A stretch of DNA of 64,000 nt from Candidatus Heimdallarchaeota archaeon. Lineage in GTDB: Archaea > Asgardarchaeota > Heimdallarchaeia > Heimdallarchaeales > Kariarchaeaceae. The position numbers were made by a program, and so were the translations under genes. The stretch covers positions 124,001 to 188,000 of the forward strand of contig JASBSB010000003.1 in the NCBI GenBank assembly GCA_030149205.1. Direction: 5' to 3'. The notes below the pieces were generated by a model. It was not told the DNA's origin. It saw only the letters and a program-made list of their open reading frames with translations, and searched no databases. This document shows, piece after piece, positions 1 to 9,093 of this stretch. Position 1 is the first letter of the stretch; each line of letters begins with the position of its first letter.

Positions 1-1
1 A

Positions 2-1051
2 TATTACTCAAGACATTTCCCCTTAAAATCCCTGGGTAAACTTAACCAACAATTACTCCAAGAAAGTCATGTGCTCATAGCTGGTGTTGGTGGCTTAGGA
101 ACTCATTCAGCAGAACTATTAGCTTCTTTGGGTGTTGGTGAACTAACCCTTGTGGATTTTGATGTGATTGAGGCCTCAAATCTACCTAGGCAGGTTCTCT
201 ATACTGTTGATGATATTGGTAAAGCAAAAGTTGATGTTGCACGAGAAAGAATCGAAAAAAGAAATCCCTTTATAAAAATCAACACATCCACCTATTCCAT
301 TGATGGATTATCTATTCAAGACCTAATTCAAGGAGTTGATATAATTGTGGATGGATTAGACACTTTTTCGACTCGGAAAATAGTACATTATCATGCCCTT
401 AGAAACAATATCCCATTTGTGTTCGCTGGTGCTACCGGTGAAAGTGGAAATCTTATGAGCTTTGATTTTAAGAACAACCATCCTTGTATGGAATGTGTGT
501 TTGGTGATGTTCAAGATAATAAGAATTTTTCTTGTGAGGTTAGAGGAATTCATCCTATAATCTTGAATTTAATTGCTTCTGCACAGGCCTTAGAGGTGCA
601 GAAAATGTTACTTGGACAAGACCCCAACTTTTGTGAGTCACTCCTTCTTGTTGATCTTGAAAAGTTCAAATTTACAAGAGCAAAGGTAAAGAAAAATCCA
701 ACTTGTCCCACTTGTTCTAAATATGAATTTAATGATCCCACCAGTAGAACGTATGATATTGAAACAAAATTAGGGAAGGTTCATATTACTTCGTTATGTG
801 GACGTGGTGCTTTTATTTTTAAACCACAAAATAAAATGGATATCAATCTTAAGACTATCGTTCAATTTTTGGAGGAGACAAACTCAACGATCAAAGTAAG
901 AGGAGCAAGTGCGGTATCCTTTGTGAAAGAGAATATAGAGGTAAGTGTGCTCAATTCTGGAATTGTTACCATTCGTAAAGTTAGTAACCTTAAACTTGCT
1001 GAATATATATATGAAGGTTTAGTTGATTCTATGTTAAGTGCAAACCTATAA
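2..1051 (+). CDS. E1-like adenylyltransferase of the ThiF/MoeB/HesA family (5' end outside window)
   Basis: This is an E1-like enzyme that would adenylate the C-terminal Gly of a ubiquitin-like sulfur carrier (MoaD/ThiS/SAMP type). The nucleotide-binding glycine motif GVGGLG follows VLIA, with the acidic stretch LVDFDVIEASNLPRQ after it. Two C-x2-C pairs (CMEC and CPTC) should bind structural zinc. The last 90 residues form an extra C-terminal domain seen in other archaeal and Bacillus-type homologues. The reading frame stays open upstream of the GTG at 71 to base 2 and encodes YYSRHFPLKSLGKLNQQLLQ, which matches the usual family N-terminus. The gene therefore begins before the window, and the GTG at 71 is not the start. 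It lies 29 bp before the next gene on the same strand. Which carrier protein it serves cannot be told from here. Confidence 0.88.
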   Translation, partial: YYSRHFPLKSLGKLNQQLLQESHVLIAGVGGLGTHSAELLASLGVGELTLVDFDVIEASNLPRQVLYTVDDIGKAKVDVARERIEKRNPFIKINTSTYSIDGLSIQDLIQGVDIIVDGLDTFSTRKIVHYHALRNNIPFVFAGATGESGNLMSFDFKNNHPCMECVFGDVQDNKNFSCEVRGIHPIILNLIASAQALEVQKMLLGQDPNFCESLLLVDLEKFKFTRAKVKKNPTCPTCSKYEFNDPTSRTYDIETKLGKVHITSLCGRGAFIFKPQNKMDINLKTIVQFLEETNSTIKVRGASAVSFVKENIEVSVLNSGIVTIRKVSNLKLAEYIYEGLVDSMLSANL

Positions 1052-1080
1052 TCGAAGTATGATTAATAAGGTTTAATAAG

Positions 1081-1323
1081 ATGCTAATTTTAATTAATAA
1101 CGTGGCAGGAACTTACAATCCACTTATTTCAGGTCTCTGGTTAAACATATTTACATGGACATTTTTAGTTTTAGGACTAATCAGCTTGATCACATTTGTC
1201 TTATATTATCAAAAGGCCAAGGAGAAAACTATGTTAAGAACCATTATTTGGGCTGTTGTAACAGCATTTTTATTGGCTCTGGGGACTCAGTTCTTTCTCT
1301 TTCAGAATGGTTTAACTTATTAG
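1081..1323 (+). CDS. small two-helix membrane protein, unknown
   Basis: This 80-residue protein has two strongly hydrophobic segments (about residues 18-42 and 52-74), separated by a short basic loop (YYQKAKEKTMLR). It was not recognised as any family. It sits 29 bp after the E1-like gene and 24 bp before the glycosyltransferase, in the same direction, so it may be co-transcribed and could be a small partner of the membrane glycosyltransferase. That link is inferred from position only. Confidence 0.6.
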   Translation: MLILINNVAGTYNPLISGLWLNIFTWTFLVLGLISLITFVLYYQKAKEKTMLRTIIWAVVTAFLLALGTQFFLFQNGLTY

Positions 1324-1347
1324 CTCAAGAATTAGTTGGTGGACTAG

Positions 1348-2913
1348 TTGAAAAAGCCCAGTAACCAAACGTTAATCTCCGTGGTTTGGCTCACTATTGT
1401 AGGCTTCTTATTAATTTATTCAATGTCGGACATTCTGAAAATTACATCAGTACTCGAATTTGTTCAATATTTTGTTTTACTTCTTGTATTATCTCAGATT
1501 TTAGCGTTAATTGTTTCAGTGATCTTCCCTTCATCTGAAAGAAAGAAATTACACAGCTCCAGTTCTTCAGAACTCAGTAATATTGATGTTATAGTCCCAA
1601 TCAGGTCTGTTGACCCCTCAGTTTTAGAGTTAACACTCAAAGGAATTAGAGATTCAGACTATCCTCAAGAGTTAATCACTTTGGTTATTGGAGATGACAC
1701 CCCCAATATAAAATTGAGCGAAATTTATTCTAAACTTGCTACTACATACAAGGCTAGATACATTTACTTACCAGAAAACAAAAAATACAAGGCAGGTATG
1801 GTAAATTATTGTCTTCAGGATCTTGACTCCCCCCTTGTATGTCTATTAGATTATGATCAGATACCGACAACGAACTTTTTCAAAATTTGTATACGTGGAA
1901 TACAAGATGAGGATGATATAGCATTTGTTCAACTGATAAAAAGGTTCAGAGACCTAAAATCTATATTTAATAAATGGTCTGCATTATTATATCTGCAATT
2001 TTTTGAAGCTATGCAACGAACTAAAAATGAAAGAGGAACGGTATTATTTGCCGGTTCAACTGGCTGTTTTAGAAGAGAATACCTCAATGAAGTGGGTCTA
2101 TTTTCAGAAGAGACCTTTACTGAAGATGCAGACACATCAATAAAACTCATACTTAAAGGATATAGAGGCTTGTATCTGGATAGTGTAGGGTCATATGGAA
2201 CAGTGCCAAAGAATTATCAAGATCAAATCGCACAGCTTTGGCGTTGGTCACACGGGGGTAGTCACAGCCTTTCTCTTAGGGGCACTCTAATATTAAGGTC
2301 AAAAGAGATAAATCTTTCACAGAAAATTGACTTGCTTGCTACAATCGGAATCACACCATTGTTGGTGTTAATTTATGTATACACTCTAGCAGTTGCGGTT
2401 CTAGTTAATTTTAGATTGGATTATCAAAGCCCAATCCTGCTACCCTCTTCAAGATATTCTGTCTCAATTGCAGGAATTTTACCTTTGCTTGCAATAACGA
2501 CGTACTTACTTGTAGTCAGTTTGGCTTACTATGAAGCCAGAAAAGATCCAGAATTGGAGAAAATCTTTAAATGGCGTTATCTACCAATATTCACTTTGAT
2601 TGGAATTTCAAGCAATGTGTTAATACTCAGCTCGGGAATTACAGGGTTTTTAAGAATATTAGGACCGAACTCTAGATATGGAACATGGAACAGAAAATTT
2701 AACATTTGGTTAGAATCGGGAATTCTTGCTATTATTGGAATATTGGGGATCTATTTCTCAATCTTAATTTCAGATAATTCGAACTGGTTGTTCATATGTT
2801 TAATTTCTGTTTCTTTTGTTGTACCAATCATTGTTACAATTCTCTCTAGCTTACATCTGAAATTTAAGAATGAAGTTTCCAATTCACTGGATACAAAACA
2901 ACACAATTTTTAA
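1348..2913 (+). CDS. membrane glycosyltransferase family 2, cellulose-synthase-like
   Basis: This 521-residue processive-type GT2 enzyme probably makes or exports a polysaccharide using a nucleotide sugar. Two membrane helices (about 9-30 and 36-60) come first. The cytosolic catalytic domain (about 76-310) carries the DVIVPIRSVD start, GDD near 115-117, the metal-binding DYD at 168-170, the TED catalytic-base region at 258-260 and a Q-x2-RW box (QLWRW, 296-300). Further membrane helices follow to the C-terminus. It begins with TTG at 1348. The Q-x2-RW box points to the cellulose/hyaluronan/chitin synthase group rather than simple dolichol-phosphate transferases. The product sugar is unknown. 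Confidence 0.88.
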   Translation: MKKPSNQTLISVVWLTIVGFLLIYSMSDILKITSVLEFVQYFVLLLVLSQILALIVSVIFPSSERKKLHSSSSSELSNIDVIVPIRSVDPSVLELTLKGIRDSDYPQELITLVIGDDTPNIKLSEIYSKLATTYKARYIYLPENKKYKAGMVNYCLQDLDSPLVCLLDYDQIPTTNFFKICIRGIQDEDDIAFVQLIKRFRDLKSIFNKWSALLYLQFFEAMQRTKNERGTVLFAGSTGCFRREYLNEVGLFSEETFTEDADTSIKLILKGYRGLYLDSVGSYGTVPKNYQDQIAQLWRWSHGGSHSLSLRGTLILRSKEINLSQKIDLLATIGITPLLVLIYVYTLAVAVLVNFRLDYQSPILLPSSRYSVSIAGILPLLAITTYLLVVSLAYYEARKDPELEKIFKWRYLPIFTLIGISSNVLILSSGITGFLRILGPNSRYGTWNRKFNIWLESGILAIIGILGIYFSILISDNSNWLFICLISVSFVVPIIVTILSSLHLKFKNEVSNSLDTKQHNF

Positions 2914-2935
2914 ACTTCAAAGAGACAGAACTTTA

Positions 2936-3355
2936 ATGGCAAAGAAAAAGGCAAGTGCCAAGGAGAAAAAAATTAAGGTTAAACCTGTCAAATGTAAAAA
3001 ATGTGGTCATTCCTTTATGCCGCATGAGGCTCAACCTAAGAAACAATGGACCCTAGTATCACCAATGCCAGACAAAGATGGAAATGTGACGATAACTATG
3101 ATGGCCAGTTGGGACTGTCCAAACTGTGGAAAGAACATTACTGGATCCATGGGGAAAACTAAAGGTGATCAAACAGGTCCATCAAAGAAAGAGTTGATCG
3201 ATGAGAAACTTGCAGCAAAAAGTAACTTTAATATCAATGAATTCGCAAAAAGTTTGAAAGTATCTGAAGAAAACCTCTCTAAGATTCTTAAGGTTCATAT
3301 CAAAAAGGGGAATGTTAAAGCGAAAATAGTAGATTCAGAATTTATTTTTGAATAG
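2936..3355 (+). CDS. zinc ribbon protein with C-terminal winged-helix-like domain
   Basis: The start is placed at ATG 2936. The frame is open further upstream to 2870, but that extension overlaps the glycosyltransferase and looks non-coding. The 139-residue product starts with a Lys-rich tail, then a zinc ribbon with Cys pairs at 20/23 (CKKC) and 61/64 (CPNC). A small helical segment (about 80-139, ending VHIKKGNVKAKIVDSEFIFE) resembles a winged helix. This suggests a nucleic-acid-binding protein, possibly a transcription or chromatin factor. The family was not recognised. It is 22 bp after the glycosyltransferase and 14 bp before the next gene. Confidence 0.7.
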   Translation: MAKKKASAKEKKIKVKPVKCKKCGHSFMPHEAQPKKQWTLVSPMPDKDGNVTITMMASWDCPNCGKNITGSMGKTKGDQTGPSKKELIDEKLAAKSNFNINEFAKSLKVSEENLSKILKVHIKKGNVKAKIVDSEFIFE

Positions 3356-3369
3356 AGGGAATTAATTCT

Positions 3370-4137
3370 ATGAGACTATCCAAGGATGTTAACCAAAAAC
3401 TCATAAAGATGAACAAAAATTTTGTGTTCCCCTTGGAGGAGGAAACTTTGAAGAAGCTAACCAATCACGAACACGATTGGTCATCAGTTGAACTAAGAGG
3501 GGTCCTAAGATTATTCTATCTGAATTCCCTTTTCAATATACCTTTGGAAATTTATCACTTTCCGAATGAAATCAGAACTAAAGAATTAGCTGGTTATTTT
3601 GAGGGGTACAAGCAGACAGATATAGAGATCTTTGAAAAGGAAGAATTAGCAATCATTTCCAACTATTTTAAGAGCTCAAGATTGTACGTGGATAGGATCA
3701 CAGCGCCTATCTATTCAGTTGATAGATATTTTTTGTTCTATAAACTTCGAATATTATTGACACCATCACATTTTGATTTCTCACAAAGCAAACTATTTAC
3801 AACTTTGCAATCCACACTTGGATTGAAACAGGTTAGAATTAAATCTCTTAATAACTCTAAATTTTATGGGTCTAATGATTTAATAACAAAATTACGTGTT
3901 GCCACTCTTCAAGAAATTGCTGGGTTTCAGGGCCTTGATTATATAGAATTCAAGGGAGAAAGTGTGAAACATGGCCTTCGGGGACTTCAGGTTCGACAAG
4001 AAATTAAGGTCAACCTTGAAAATATAGGTCCAAAAATTATTGTTGGTGACTCTGACCTTACCCTGAAAGTTGGTTCAACACTTGAGATTCATTCTCTTAA
4101 GGGAATTCAGAAAGCCCATGAACTTTTGATCACATAA
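3370..4137 (+). CDS. conserved-looking hypothetical protein
   Basis: This is a 255-residue soluble protein that I do not recognise. It has no membrane segment, no Cys cluster and no nucleotide-binding motif. The N-terminal two thirds look mixed alpha/beta and the last 60 residues look beta-rich. It is the last gene of the co-directional set that starts with the E1-like enzyme, 14 bp after the zinc ribbon gene, so it is probably in the same transcript. Codon use matches its neighbours. Confidence 0.6.
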   Translation: MRLSKDVNQKLIKMNKNFVFPLEEETLKKLTNHEHDWSSVELRGVLRLFYLNSLFNIPLEIYHFPNEIRTKELAGYFEGYKQTDIEIFEKEELAIISNYFKSSRLYVDRITAPIYSVDRYFLFYKLRILLTPSHFDFSQSKLFTTLQSTLGLKQVRIKSLNNSKFYGSNDLITKLRVATLQEIAGFQGLDYIEFKGESVKHGLRGLQVRQEIKVNLENIGPKIIVGDSDLTLKVGSTLEIHSLKGIQKAHELLIT

Positions 4138-4166
4138 ATATTTTGAGAAAATCAAGATCATTCAAT

Positions 4167-4187
4167 TCTTATTTCGTTTCGTTTTTG
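4167..4187 (+). terminator. T-rich putative archaeal terminator
   Basis: Just after the stop at 4137 the plus strand has a run of T-rich blocks (TTCTTATTTCGTTTCGTTTTT) without a stable hairpin. Archaeal RNA polymerase commonly stops on such U-tracts. It sits between convergent genes, which fits termination of the plus-strand operon. Confidence 0.35.
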
Positions 4188-4248
4188 ATATAATATTAAC
4201 AGTAAATGAACCACTAATCTTTTGAATAAATATGAGTGTTACCTGTCT

Positions 4249-5793
4249 CTATTCACCAAATTTTATACCTTGGGCCAGAGGTAATTCATCGCTCCAGTTG
4301 ATTGTACTGGTTTGTCTCTTCATGTATTGTTTCCATGCATCAGATCCTGCCTCAACTCCACCATTACCTGTGTCTTTATGACCACCAAATGCTCCACCTA
4401 TTTCTGCACCCGAGGTCCCTATGTTAACATTTGCAATTCCACAGTCACTCCCAATAGTTGAAAGAAACCTTTCACTATATTTCACAGAGTCTGTAAAAAT
4501 AGCAGATGACAATCCCTGAGGTACTCCATTATGAAGTTCAATAGCTTCATCTATTGTATCAAAGGGTATGATATAGAGTAAAGGAGCAAATGTCTCTGTA
4601 CAAACCATTTGAATGTTCCCTGGAGCTTCAGCAATTGCGGGAGTGATATAAAATCCTTTTCGATTTACTCTTTCACCACCATGGATTAGTTTGCCTCCCT
4701 GAGGGGGTAGAGCATTAATTGCATCTAACATATCTTTAATTGCTTGTTGGCTAACAACAGGTCCCATTACTGTGTGCGGGTCTAAAGGATCACCAATTGT
4801 AACTTGCTTGTAAGCCTTGATCAGTCTTTCTTCGACCTCTTTCAATATGCTCCTTTGTACTATAATACGCCTTGTTGTTGTACACCTTTGTCCAGCTGTC
4901 CCCACTGCACCGAAGAGAATAGCACGTATAGCTAGATCTAAGTTAGCGTCTTCCATTAATATTATAGCATTGTTTCCTCCAAGTTCAAGGATAGTTCTTC
5001 CTAATCGCTTTCCAACTACCTCTGCAACTCGAACTCCCATTCTTGTAGAACCTGTAGCAGAGATTAAGGGAACCCTACGATCGTTTAATAATTTCTCTCC
5101 AACCTCCGAACCTCTTCCTATCACCAAGGTAAATACGGATTTTAAACCATGTCTTTTCATAACCCTGTTTGCAATCTTTTGTACAGCGATGGCACAGAGT
5201 GGAGTTTGACTGGATGGCTTCCAAACCATGGTGTCTCCGGTAACAGCTGCAATCATAGAGTTCCATGACCAGACAGCCACTGGAAAATTAAAGGATGTAA
5301 TAATTCCTACGACACCTAAAGGATGATACTGTTCAAACATTCGATGTTTTACTCTCTCCGATTTCATGGTTAGACCATATAACTGGCGGGAAAGTCCCAC
5401 AGCAAAATCAGAGATGTCAATTGCCTCCTGCACCTCTCCTTTTCCCTCTGCAACAATTTTCCCCATTTCAAGTGTTATTAACTGCCCAAGAGCATCCTTA
5501 TATTTACGAAGCTCATCTCCAAAATCTCTAATGATCAACCCACGTTTAGGTGCAGGAATCATCTGCCATGTTTGAAATTCTTCTTGTGCTGCCTTAATCA
5601 CATTCTCATAATCTTCAGAAGTTGCCAAGGCAACTTTGGCTATAACAGACCCATCTATTGGACTTATAGATTCGAGCAGGTCTCTACCTTCTGTAGGTAA
5701 CCAAGTATCGACACCTGAACATGCTCCAGAATTCACCTCTTCAATCCCTAAATCCTTAAGGAATGAATATTTTTGTAATGTCTCATTGAACAT
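4249..5793 (-). CDS. amaB: ALDH7-family aldehyde dehydrogenase (2-aminoadipate semialdehyde dehydrogenase, antiquitin type)
   Basis: This 514-residue NAD(P)-dependent aldehyde dehydrogenase matches the antiquitin/ALDH7 subfamily along its whole length. Features are the NSGACSGVDTWLP start, IPAPKRGLIIRDFGDELR, LEMGKI, the NAD-site Asn region GIITSFNFPVAVW, LELGGNNAI with the catalytic Glu, GTAGQRCTT with the nucleophilic Cys, TSGAEIGGAFGGHKDTGNG, and the C-terminal LPLAQGIKFG that is nearly identical to animal antiquitin. The expected reaction oxidises 2-aminoadipate 6-semialdehyde to 2-aminoadipate in lysine breakdown. The lysine 6-transaminase at 33.6-34.9 kb would make that substrate. It is transcribed alone, convergent with the first operon. 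Confidence 0.93.
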   Translation of the reverse strand: MFNETLQKYSFLKDLGIEEVNSGACSGVDTWLPTEGRDLLESISPIDGSVIAKVALATSEDYENVIKAAQEEFQTWQMIPAPKRGLIIRDFGDELRKYKDALGQLITLEMGKIVAEGKGEVQEAIDISDFAVGLSRQLYGLTMKSERVKHRMFEQYHPLGVVGIITSFNFPVAVWSWNSMIAAVTGDTMVWKPSSQTPLCAIAVQKIANRVMKRHGLKSVFTLVIGRGSEVGEKLLNDRRVPLISATGSTRMGVRVAEVVGKRLGRTILELGGNNAIILMEDANLDLAIRAILFGAVGTAGQRCTTTRRIIVQRSILKEVEERLIKAYKQVTIGDPLDPHTVMGPVVSQQAIKDMLDAINALPPQGGKLIHGGERVNRKGFYITPAIAEAPGNIQMVCTETFAPLLYIIPFDTIDEAIELHNGVPQGLSSAIFTDSVKYSERFLSTIGSDCGIANVNIGTSGAEIGGAFGGHKDTGNGGVEAGSDAWKQYMKRQTSTINWSDELPLAQGIKFGE

Positions 5794-5955
5794 AGTAATA
5801 CAATTCCGTCATGATTTTTATATTCATTCGTAGTTAGAGAAATTTCTTACAATTCTAGCATCTTTGTTTAACTATTACGTAATTTCTTTGCACAGAATGA
5901 ATTGTTAGATAACAAAAATTGAGAACCATTTTAAAGAGTTAAACGCAATAATATT

Positions 5956-7503
5956 GTGGAAAACTCTGATAAGATCCTAGAGTTATTTTCAAGAGGGAAA
6001 AAGCTAGCTAAAGAAAAAATGTATGACGAGGCAATTGCAAACTTTCTTGATGCTGCTGAATTAACAGTACAATATGCAAAAATAAGTACAGAGGAAGACA
6101 AACATAGATATGAACGAATCGCAAATATGATAATTGAAGAGATAAAAGAAACTAAGGCAATAAAGCACCTTACAACCACAAAATCAGTAGAATCTCATGA
6201 AATCGGGAATGATTTAAAACCTGAAGATATTCAGATGAAGGACGAACCTGTTGTTAGTGATTCATCAGCATTGGAAAGAGAAACAAGCAAAGAAAAAGTT
6301 TTGATCCCTGATGTTTTTGAAAATTATGTTCTTGCCCCAAAACAAGACATAGACATCCCACTGGGAGAGACCAAGGAAGGAATCTATCATTGGAAACCAA
6401 GTGAACTAATGAACGGTATAGTGATGATAACTGGAGGAAGTGGCTCTGGGAAGTCTGATACTTTAAAGAGCTTTGCAAAGGAGCTTACAGAAAGAGGATA
6501 CCCAGCGTTGGTGATTGACCTTCATGGTGATTTGACTCTTGAAATTCCAAAAATCGATATTAATTTCACAAGCAAGTTCGGGATTAACCCTCTAGAACTT
6601 TTTTCTGTTTCTTCTCTTGATGGGGGTCCAGAACCTCAGATAAATCGATTAGTCCAGTTATTCGATGATGCTGTTGAAGATGGTTTCTCTTCCACACAAC
6701 TGGCATTTATAAGAAATCTTCTAGGGTATGCCTATCAACAGGCACATATTATACAGGGAAATCCAGAAACTTGGAAGAATAGTCCACCTACCTTTAAGGA
6801 TGTCAAAAACATAGTTTCAACCTATCAGACACTGATAGAGATTGATCCAGAAAATTCGTACTTGGTCTCTCTTAACACAGCAACCAACGCTACACTGAAT
6901 GCTGTAATAAACCGACTTTCCCCAATTTTAAACCATCCAGCTTTTGTGACTAATGAAATGATACCAATCGGAAAATTAACTGAGTTTCCTTTGAGGATTA
7001 ACTTAAAGTCAATTCATACGGTTGATATGCAATATATTGTGGTTGACTCGATTTTGCACCAGCTGTTTTCAAGGTTAAGGTCAAAAGGACATGTTGAGGG
7101 AAGTTCTGATGAGGAAAGATTTCGAATGTTTGTTTTAATTGACGAAGTCAAAATACTTTCAGGGAACAGGGGAGACATTAACGATTCATTTAACATCTTA
7201 AACAGGTTAGCATCTGAGTCAAGAAAATTTGGGATAGGAATGATAGTTGCAAGTCAGGTAATACGACATTTTGGGAGAGATATTCGTTCAAATAGCGCGA
7301 CAAAGATAGTATTACGAGCAATGGACAATGAAGAGGCGAGAGTCAATGCAAAAGAGATTGAAATTGATAATAAATTACTCAAAGCCTTAAGAAAGCCAGG
7401 TTTAGGTTACATCAGGACGACCAATGATATTGTTGCAAAGAAAATACAAATCTTTCCTTTTGTTGACAGACCAATCCATATAGAGGTCCTTGAAGAGGAG
7501 TAA
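5956..7503 (+). CDS. HerA/VirB4-type ATPase with N-terminal MIT-like domain
   Basis: This 515-residue protein starts with GTG. Residues 1-70 form a three-helix segment with the pattern of an MIT domain (the module that binds ESCRT-III tails in Vps4), for example LFSRGKKLAKEKMYDEAIAN. A low-complexity linker (70-115) follows, then an HerA/VirB4-like P-loop ATPase. It has Walker A GGSGSGKS at 160-167, DLHGDL after it, and Walker B FVLIDE near 393-398. The stretch VASQVIRHFGRDIRSN near the end fits the conserved C-terminal motor region. Cousins pump DNA or extract substrates as hexamers. Here the MIT-like module suggests recruitment to an ESCRT-like partner, which is inference. No NurA nuclease lies nearby, so it is unlikely to be the repair HerA. 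Confidence 0.8.
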   Translation: MENSDKILELFSRGKKLAKEKMYDEAIANFLDAAELTVQYAKISTEEDKHRYERIANMIIEEIKETKAIKHLTTTKSVESHEIGNDLKPEDIQMKDEPVVSDSSALERETSKEKVLIPDVFENYVLAPKQDIDIPLGETKEGIYHWKPSELMNGIVMITGGSGSGKSDTLKSFAKELTERGYPALVIDLHGDLTLEIPKIDINFTSKFGINPLELFSVSSLDGGPEPQINRLVQLFDDAVEDGFSSTQLAFIRNLLGYAYQQAHIIQGNPETWKNSPPTFKDVKNIVSTYQTLIEIDPENSYLVSLNTATNATLNAVINRLSPILNHPAFVTNEMIPIGKLTEFPLRINLKSIHTVDMQYIVVDSILHQLFSRLRSKGHVEGSSDEERFRMFVLIDEVKILSGNRGDINDSFNILNRLASESRKFGIGMIVASQVIRHFGRDIRSNSATKIVLRAMDNEEARVNAKEIEIDNKLLKALRKPGLGYIRTTNDIVAKKIQIFPFVDRPIHIEVLEEE

Positions 7504-7567
7504 CAAAATAACTTACAACAAATAGGTAAGTATATAGTATACCCGCTTGTTTCAATTGGGAGAAATC

Positions 7568-8545
7568 CTAATATTCTAAATCTAAATCAACTTGATTAAC
7601 AAAGTTGTCTCCACCATCTAAAAACATCTTAAGATTTTTTATAACGTCATCCCACCGCTTTATTGAGTCAAACGGTGATGCACCTCTATGTGGGGAAAGA
7701 ATCACATTTTCAAGCTTATAAAATGGATATTTAGTCGCTTCAAAAGGGAATTTCTTATTATTCTCCTCTTTTGGGCTGTAATCATACCAAACATCAATAC
7801 CCGCAGAATCAATTTTTTTAGTCTCTAGTGCATTATAAAATGATTCTTGGTCAATAACATCACCACGGGCAACGTTAATCAAGACCAAATTTGATTTCAT
7901 AATATCAAATTCTCTCTTTCCCAACAATTTGCTTGTTTTCTGTGTTAATGGAACAGCAACAATTAAGGCGTCTAATACCGAAAGAAAATCATCAATTGTA
8001 TCAGGTGTAAATCTACCGATATGATTGTTGATGTTATCATCCTCCCATTTTCTCTTCAAAATAGAAAACTTACAATCAAACCCTTGAAGCATTCTATACA
8101 CATTTTGATTGATTTTTCCAAATCCAAGTAATCCAACATTTAATTCTCTTAAAGGCAAAGATTTTGCGAGTGAATCACCTGTTCGCCAGATACCCTGTCT
8201 CATTGCATTATCATGAATAAATAATCTGGAAGATAGTGCTAACAACATTGCCACTGCATGTTGTGCTGTATAATATGCGTTTCCATGATTATTTACTAAT
8301 ACAGGAGTGATATTAGACGATCTAAAAATAGGTATTAAGTGTTGAACCCCTGCACCAGGGTTAATAAACAATTCTAAATTTGAACATGAATTAAGTAGCT
8401 CTACCGTAGGTCTCCAACCAATCATAACTTCAATTGTAGTTGGATCATAATCCTCTCCGATAATATTAAAATCGGCTTGGGGGATTTGAGATTTAAAGTA
8501 ATCCAGTAGTTGCTTCGAAGGTTCCCAGATTAACAGAACATTCAT
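7568..8545 (-). CDS. D-2-hydroxyacid dehydrogenase (NAD-binding)
   Basis: This 325-residue member of the D-isomer 2-hydroxyacid dehydrogenase family has the Rossmann motif GLLGFGKINQNV, the catalytic Arg in NVARGDVID and the catalytic His in SPHRG near the C-terminus. It would reduce a 2-oxoacid or oxidise a D-2-hydroxyacid with NAD(P). The N-terminal substrate domain is short and unusual, so the substrate (glyoxylate, phosphoglycerate or other) cannot be assigned. Its start overlaps the stop of the Lrp/AsnC-like gene by 4 bp (8542-8545), so the two are probably co-translated and the small protein may regulate it. Confidence 0.87.
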   Translation of the reverse strand: MNVLLIWEPSKQLLDYFKSQIPQADFNIIGEDYDPTTIEVMIGWRPTVELLNSCSNLELFINPGAGVQHLIPIFRSSNITPVLVNNHGNAYYTAQHAVAMLLALSSRLFIHDNAMRQGIWRTGDSLAKSLPLRELNVGLLGFGKINQNVYRMLQGFDCKFSILKRKWEDDNINNHIGRFTPDTIDDFLSVLDALIVAVPLTQKTSKLLGKREFDIMKSNLVLINVARGDVIDQESFYNALETKKIDSAGIDVWYDYSPKEENNKKFPFEATKYPFYKLENVILSPHRGASPFDSIKRWDDVIKNLKMFLDGGDNFVNQVDLDLEY

Positions 8546-8775
8546 TCTTCATTTGCAATCATCATGATTGTACCTTGAATAGCATCTATTTTTCGAATTT
8601 TCTCATTCAAATCAAGATTAATTTCATCAAGATTAGGTGCTTCGATTCTTGCAATAATATCATACACACCATATACGAGATCAATCTCTTTTACCTGTGT
8701 TATACTTTTCAATTCATTTACTACCTCTTCCTCTTTTCCCATCTGAGTATTAATCAATATGAACGCCGTTGCCAT
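8542..8775 (-). CDS. stand-alone Lrp/AsnC effector-binding (RAM) domain
   Basis: This 77-residue protein corresponds to the C-terminal ligand-binding half of Lrp/AsnC regulators (beta-alpha-beta-beta-alpha-beta, with VYGVYDIIARIEAPNLDEI). It has no helix-turn-helix. Such single-domain proteins form dimers and octamers that bind amino acids and may modulate a full-length Lrp or an enzyme. It is the first gene of a two-gene unit with the hydroxyacid dehydrogenase. Confidence 0.85.
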   Translation of the reverse strand: MATAFILINTQMGKEEEVVNELKSITQVKEIDLVYGVYDIIARIEAPNLDEINLDLNEKIRKIDAIQGTIMMIANEE

Positions 8776-9093
8776 TAGTGAACCTCTTACAATTTGCTTA
8801 GTATTCTAAGACTTTAATAATTTTATTCTTTCGAGAGTTGAAGAAAGGTAAAGAGAAAGAAAATTTATGTCCATCTAGAGTTGAGAATTAATAGAAAACA
8901 AATGGTATTATTGACTTCAATGCTTTTACTTGGAATTTTAGGTTAACTTTTAATAAGTTTTTAGAAAGAAAAAACATAAGTTTAAACAATAATTAGCAAA
9001 TTGATGCAAAAAAAAATTTGTATTTCATCAATACTAAGAAATTACTTCGTATATTTTTTATATAAATAATATATCTTTGGATTACATAAAGAG
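8776..9093. promoter_or_regulatory. divergent intergenic region with TATA box for the OLD-like gene
   Basis: This A+T-rich stretch lies between divergent genes. Near its right end the sequence TTTATATAAATA (about 9057-9068) is a good archaeal TATA box centred about 30 bp before the ATG at 9094. There is no clear Shine-Dalgarno motif, so the OLD-like gene may be leaderless. I see no ORF, RNA or repeat in the rest. The promoter of the Lrp/AsnC-like gene must lie at its left side but could not be fixed. Confidence 0.45.

Noticed and set aside
71..73. GTG as the start of the E1-like gene
   Set aside because: Upstream codons to base 2 encode the conserved family N-terminus without a stop.
4817..5209. 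A 130-codon plus-strand ORF
   Set aside because: It is antisense within the well-supported ALDH7 gene.
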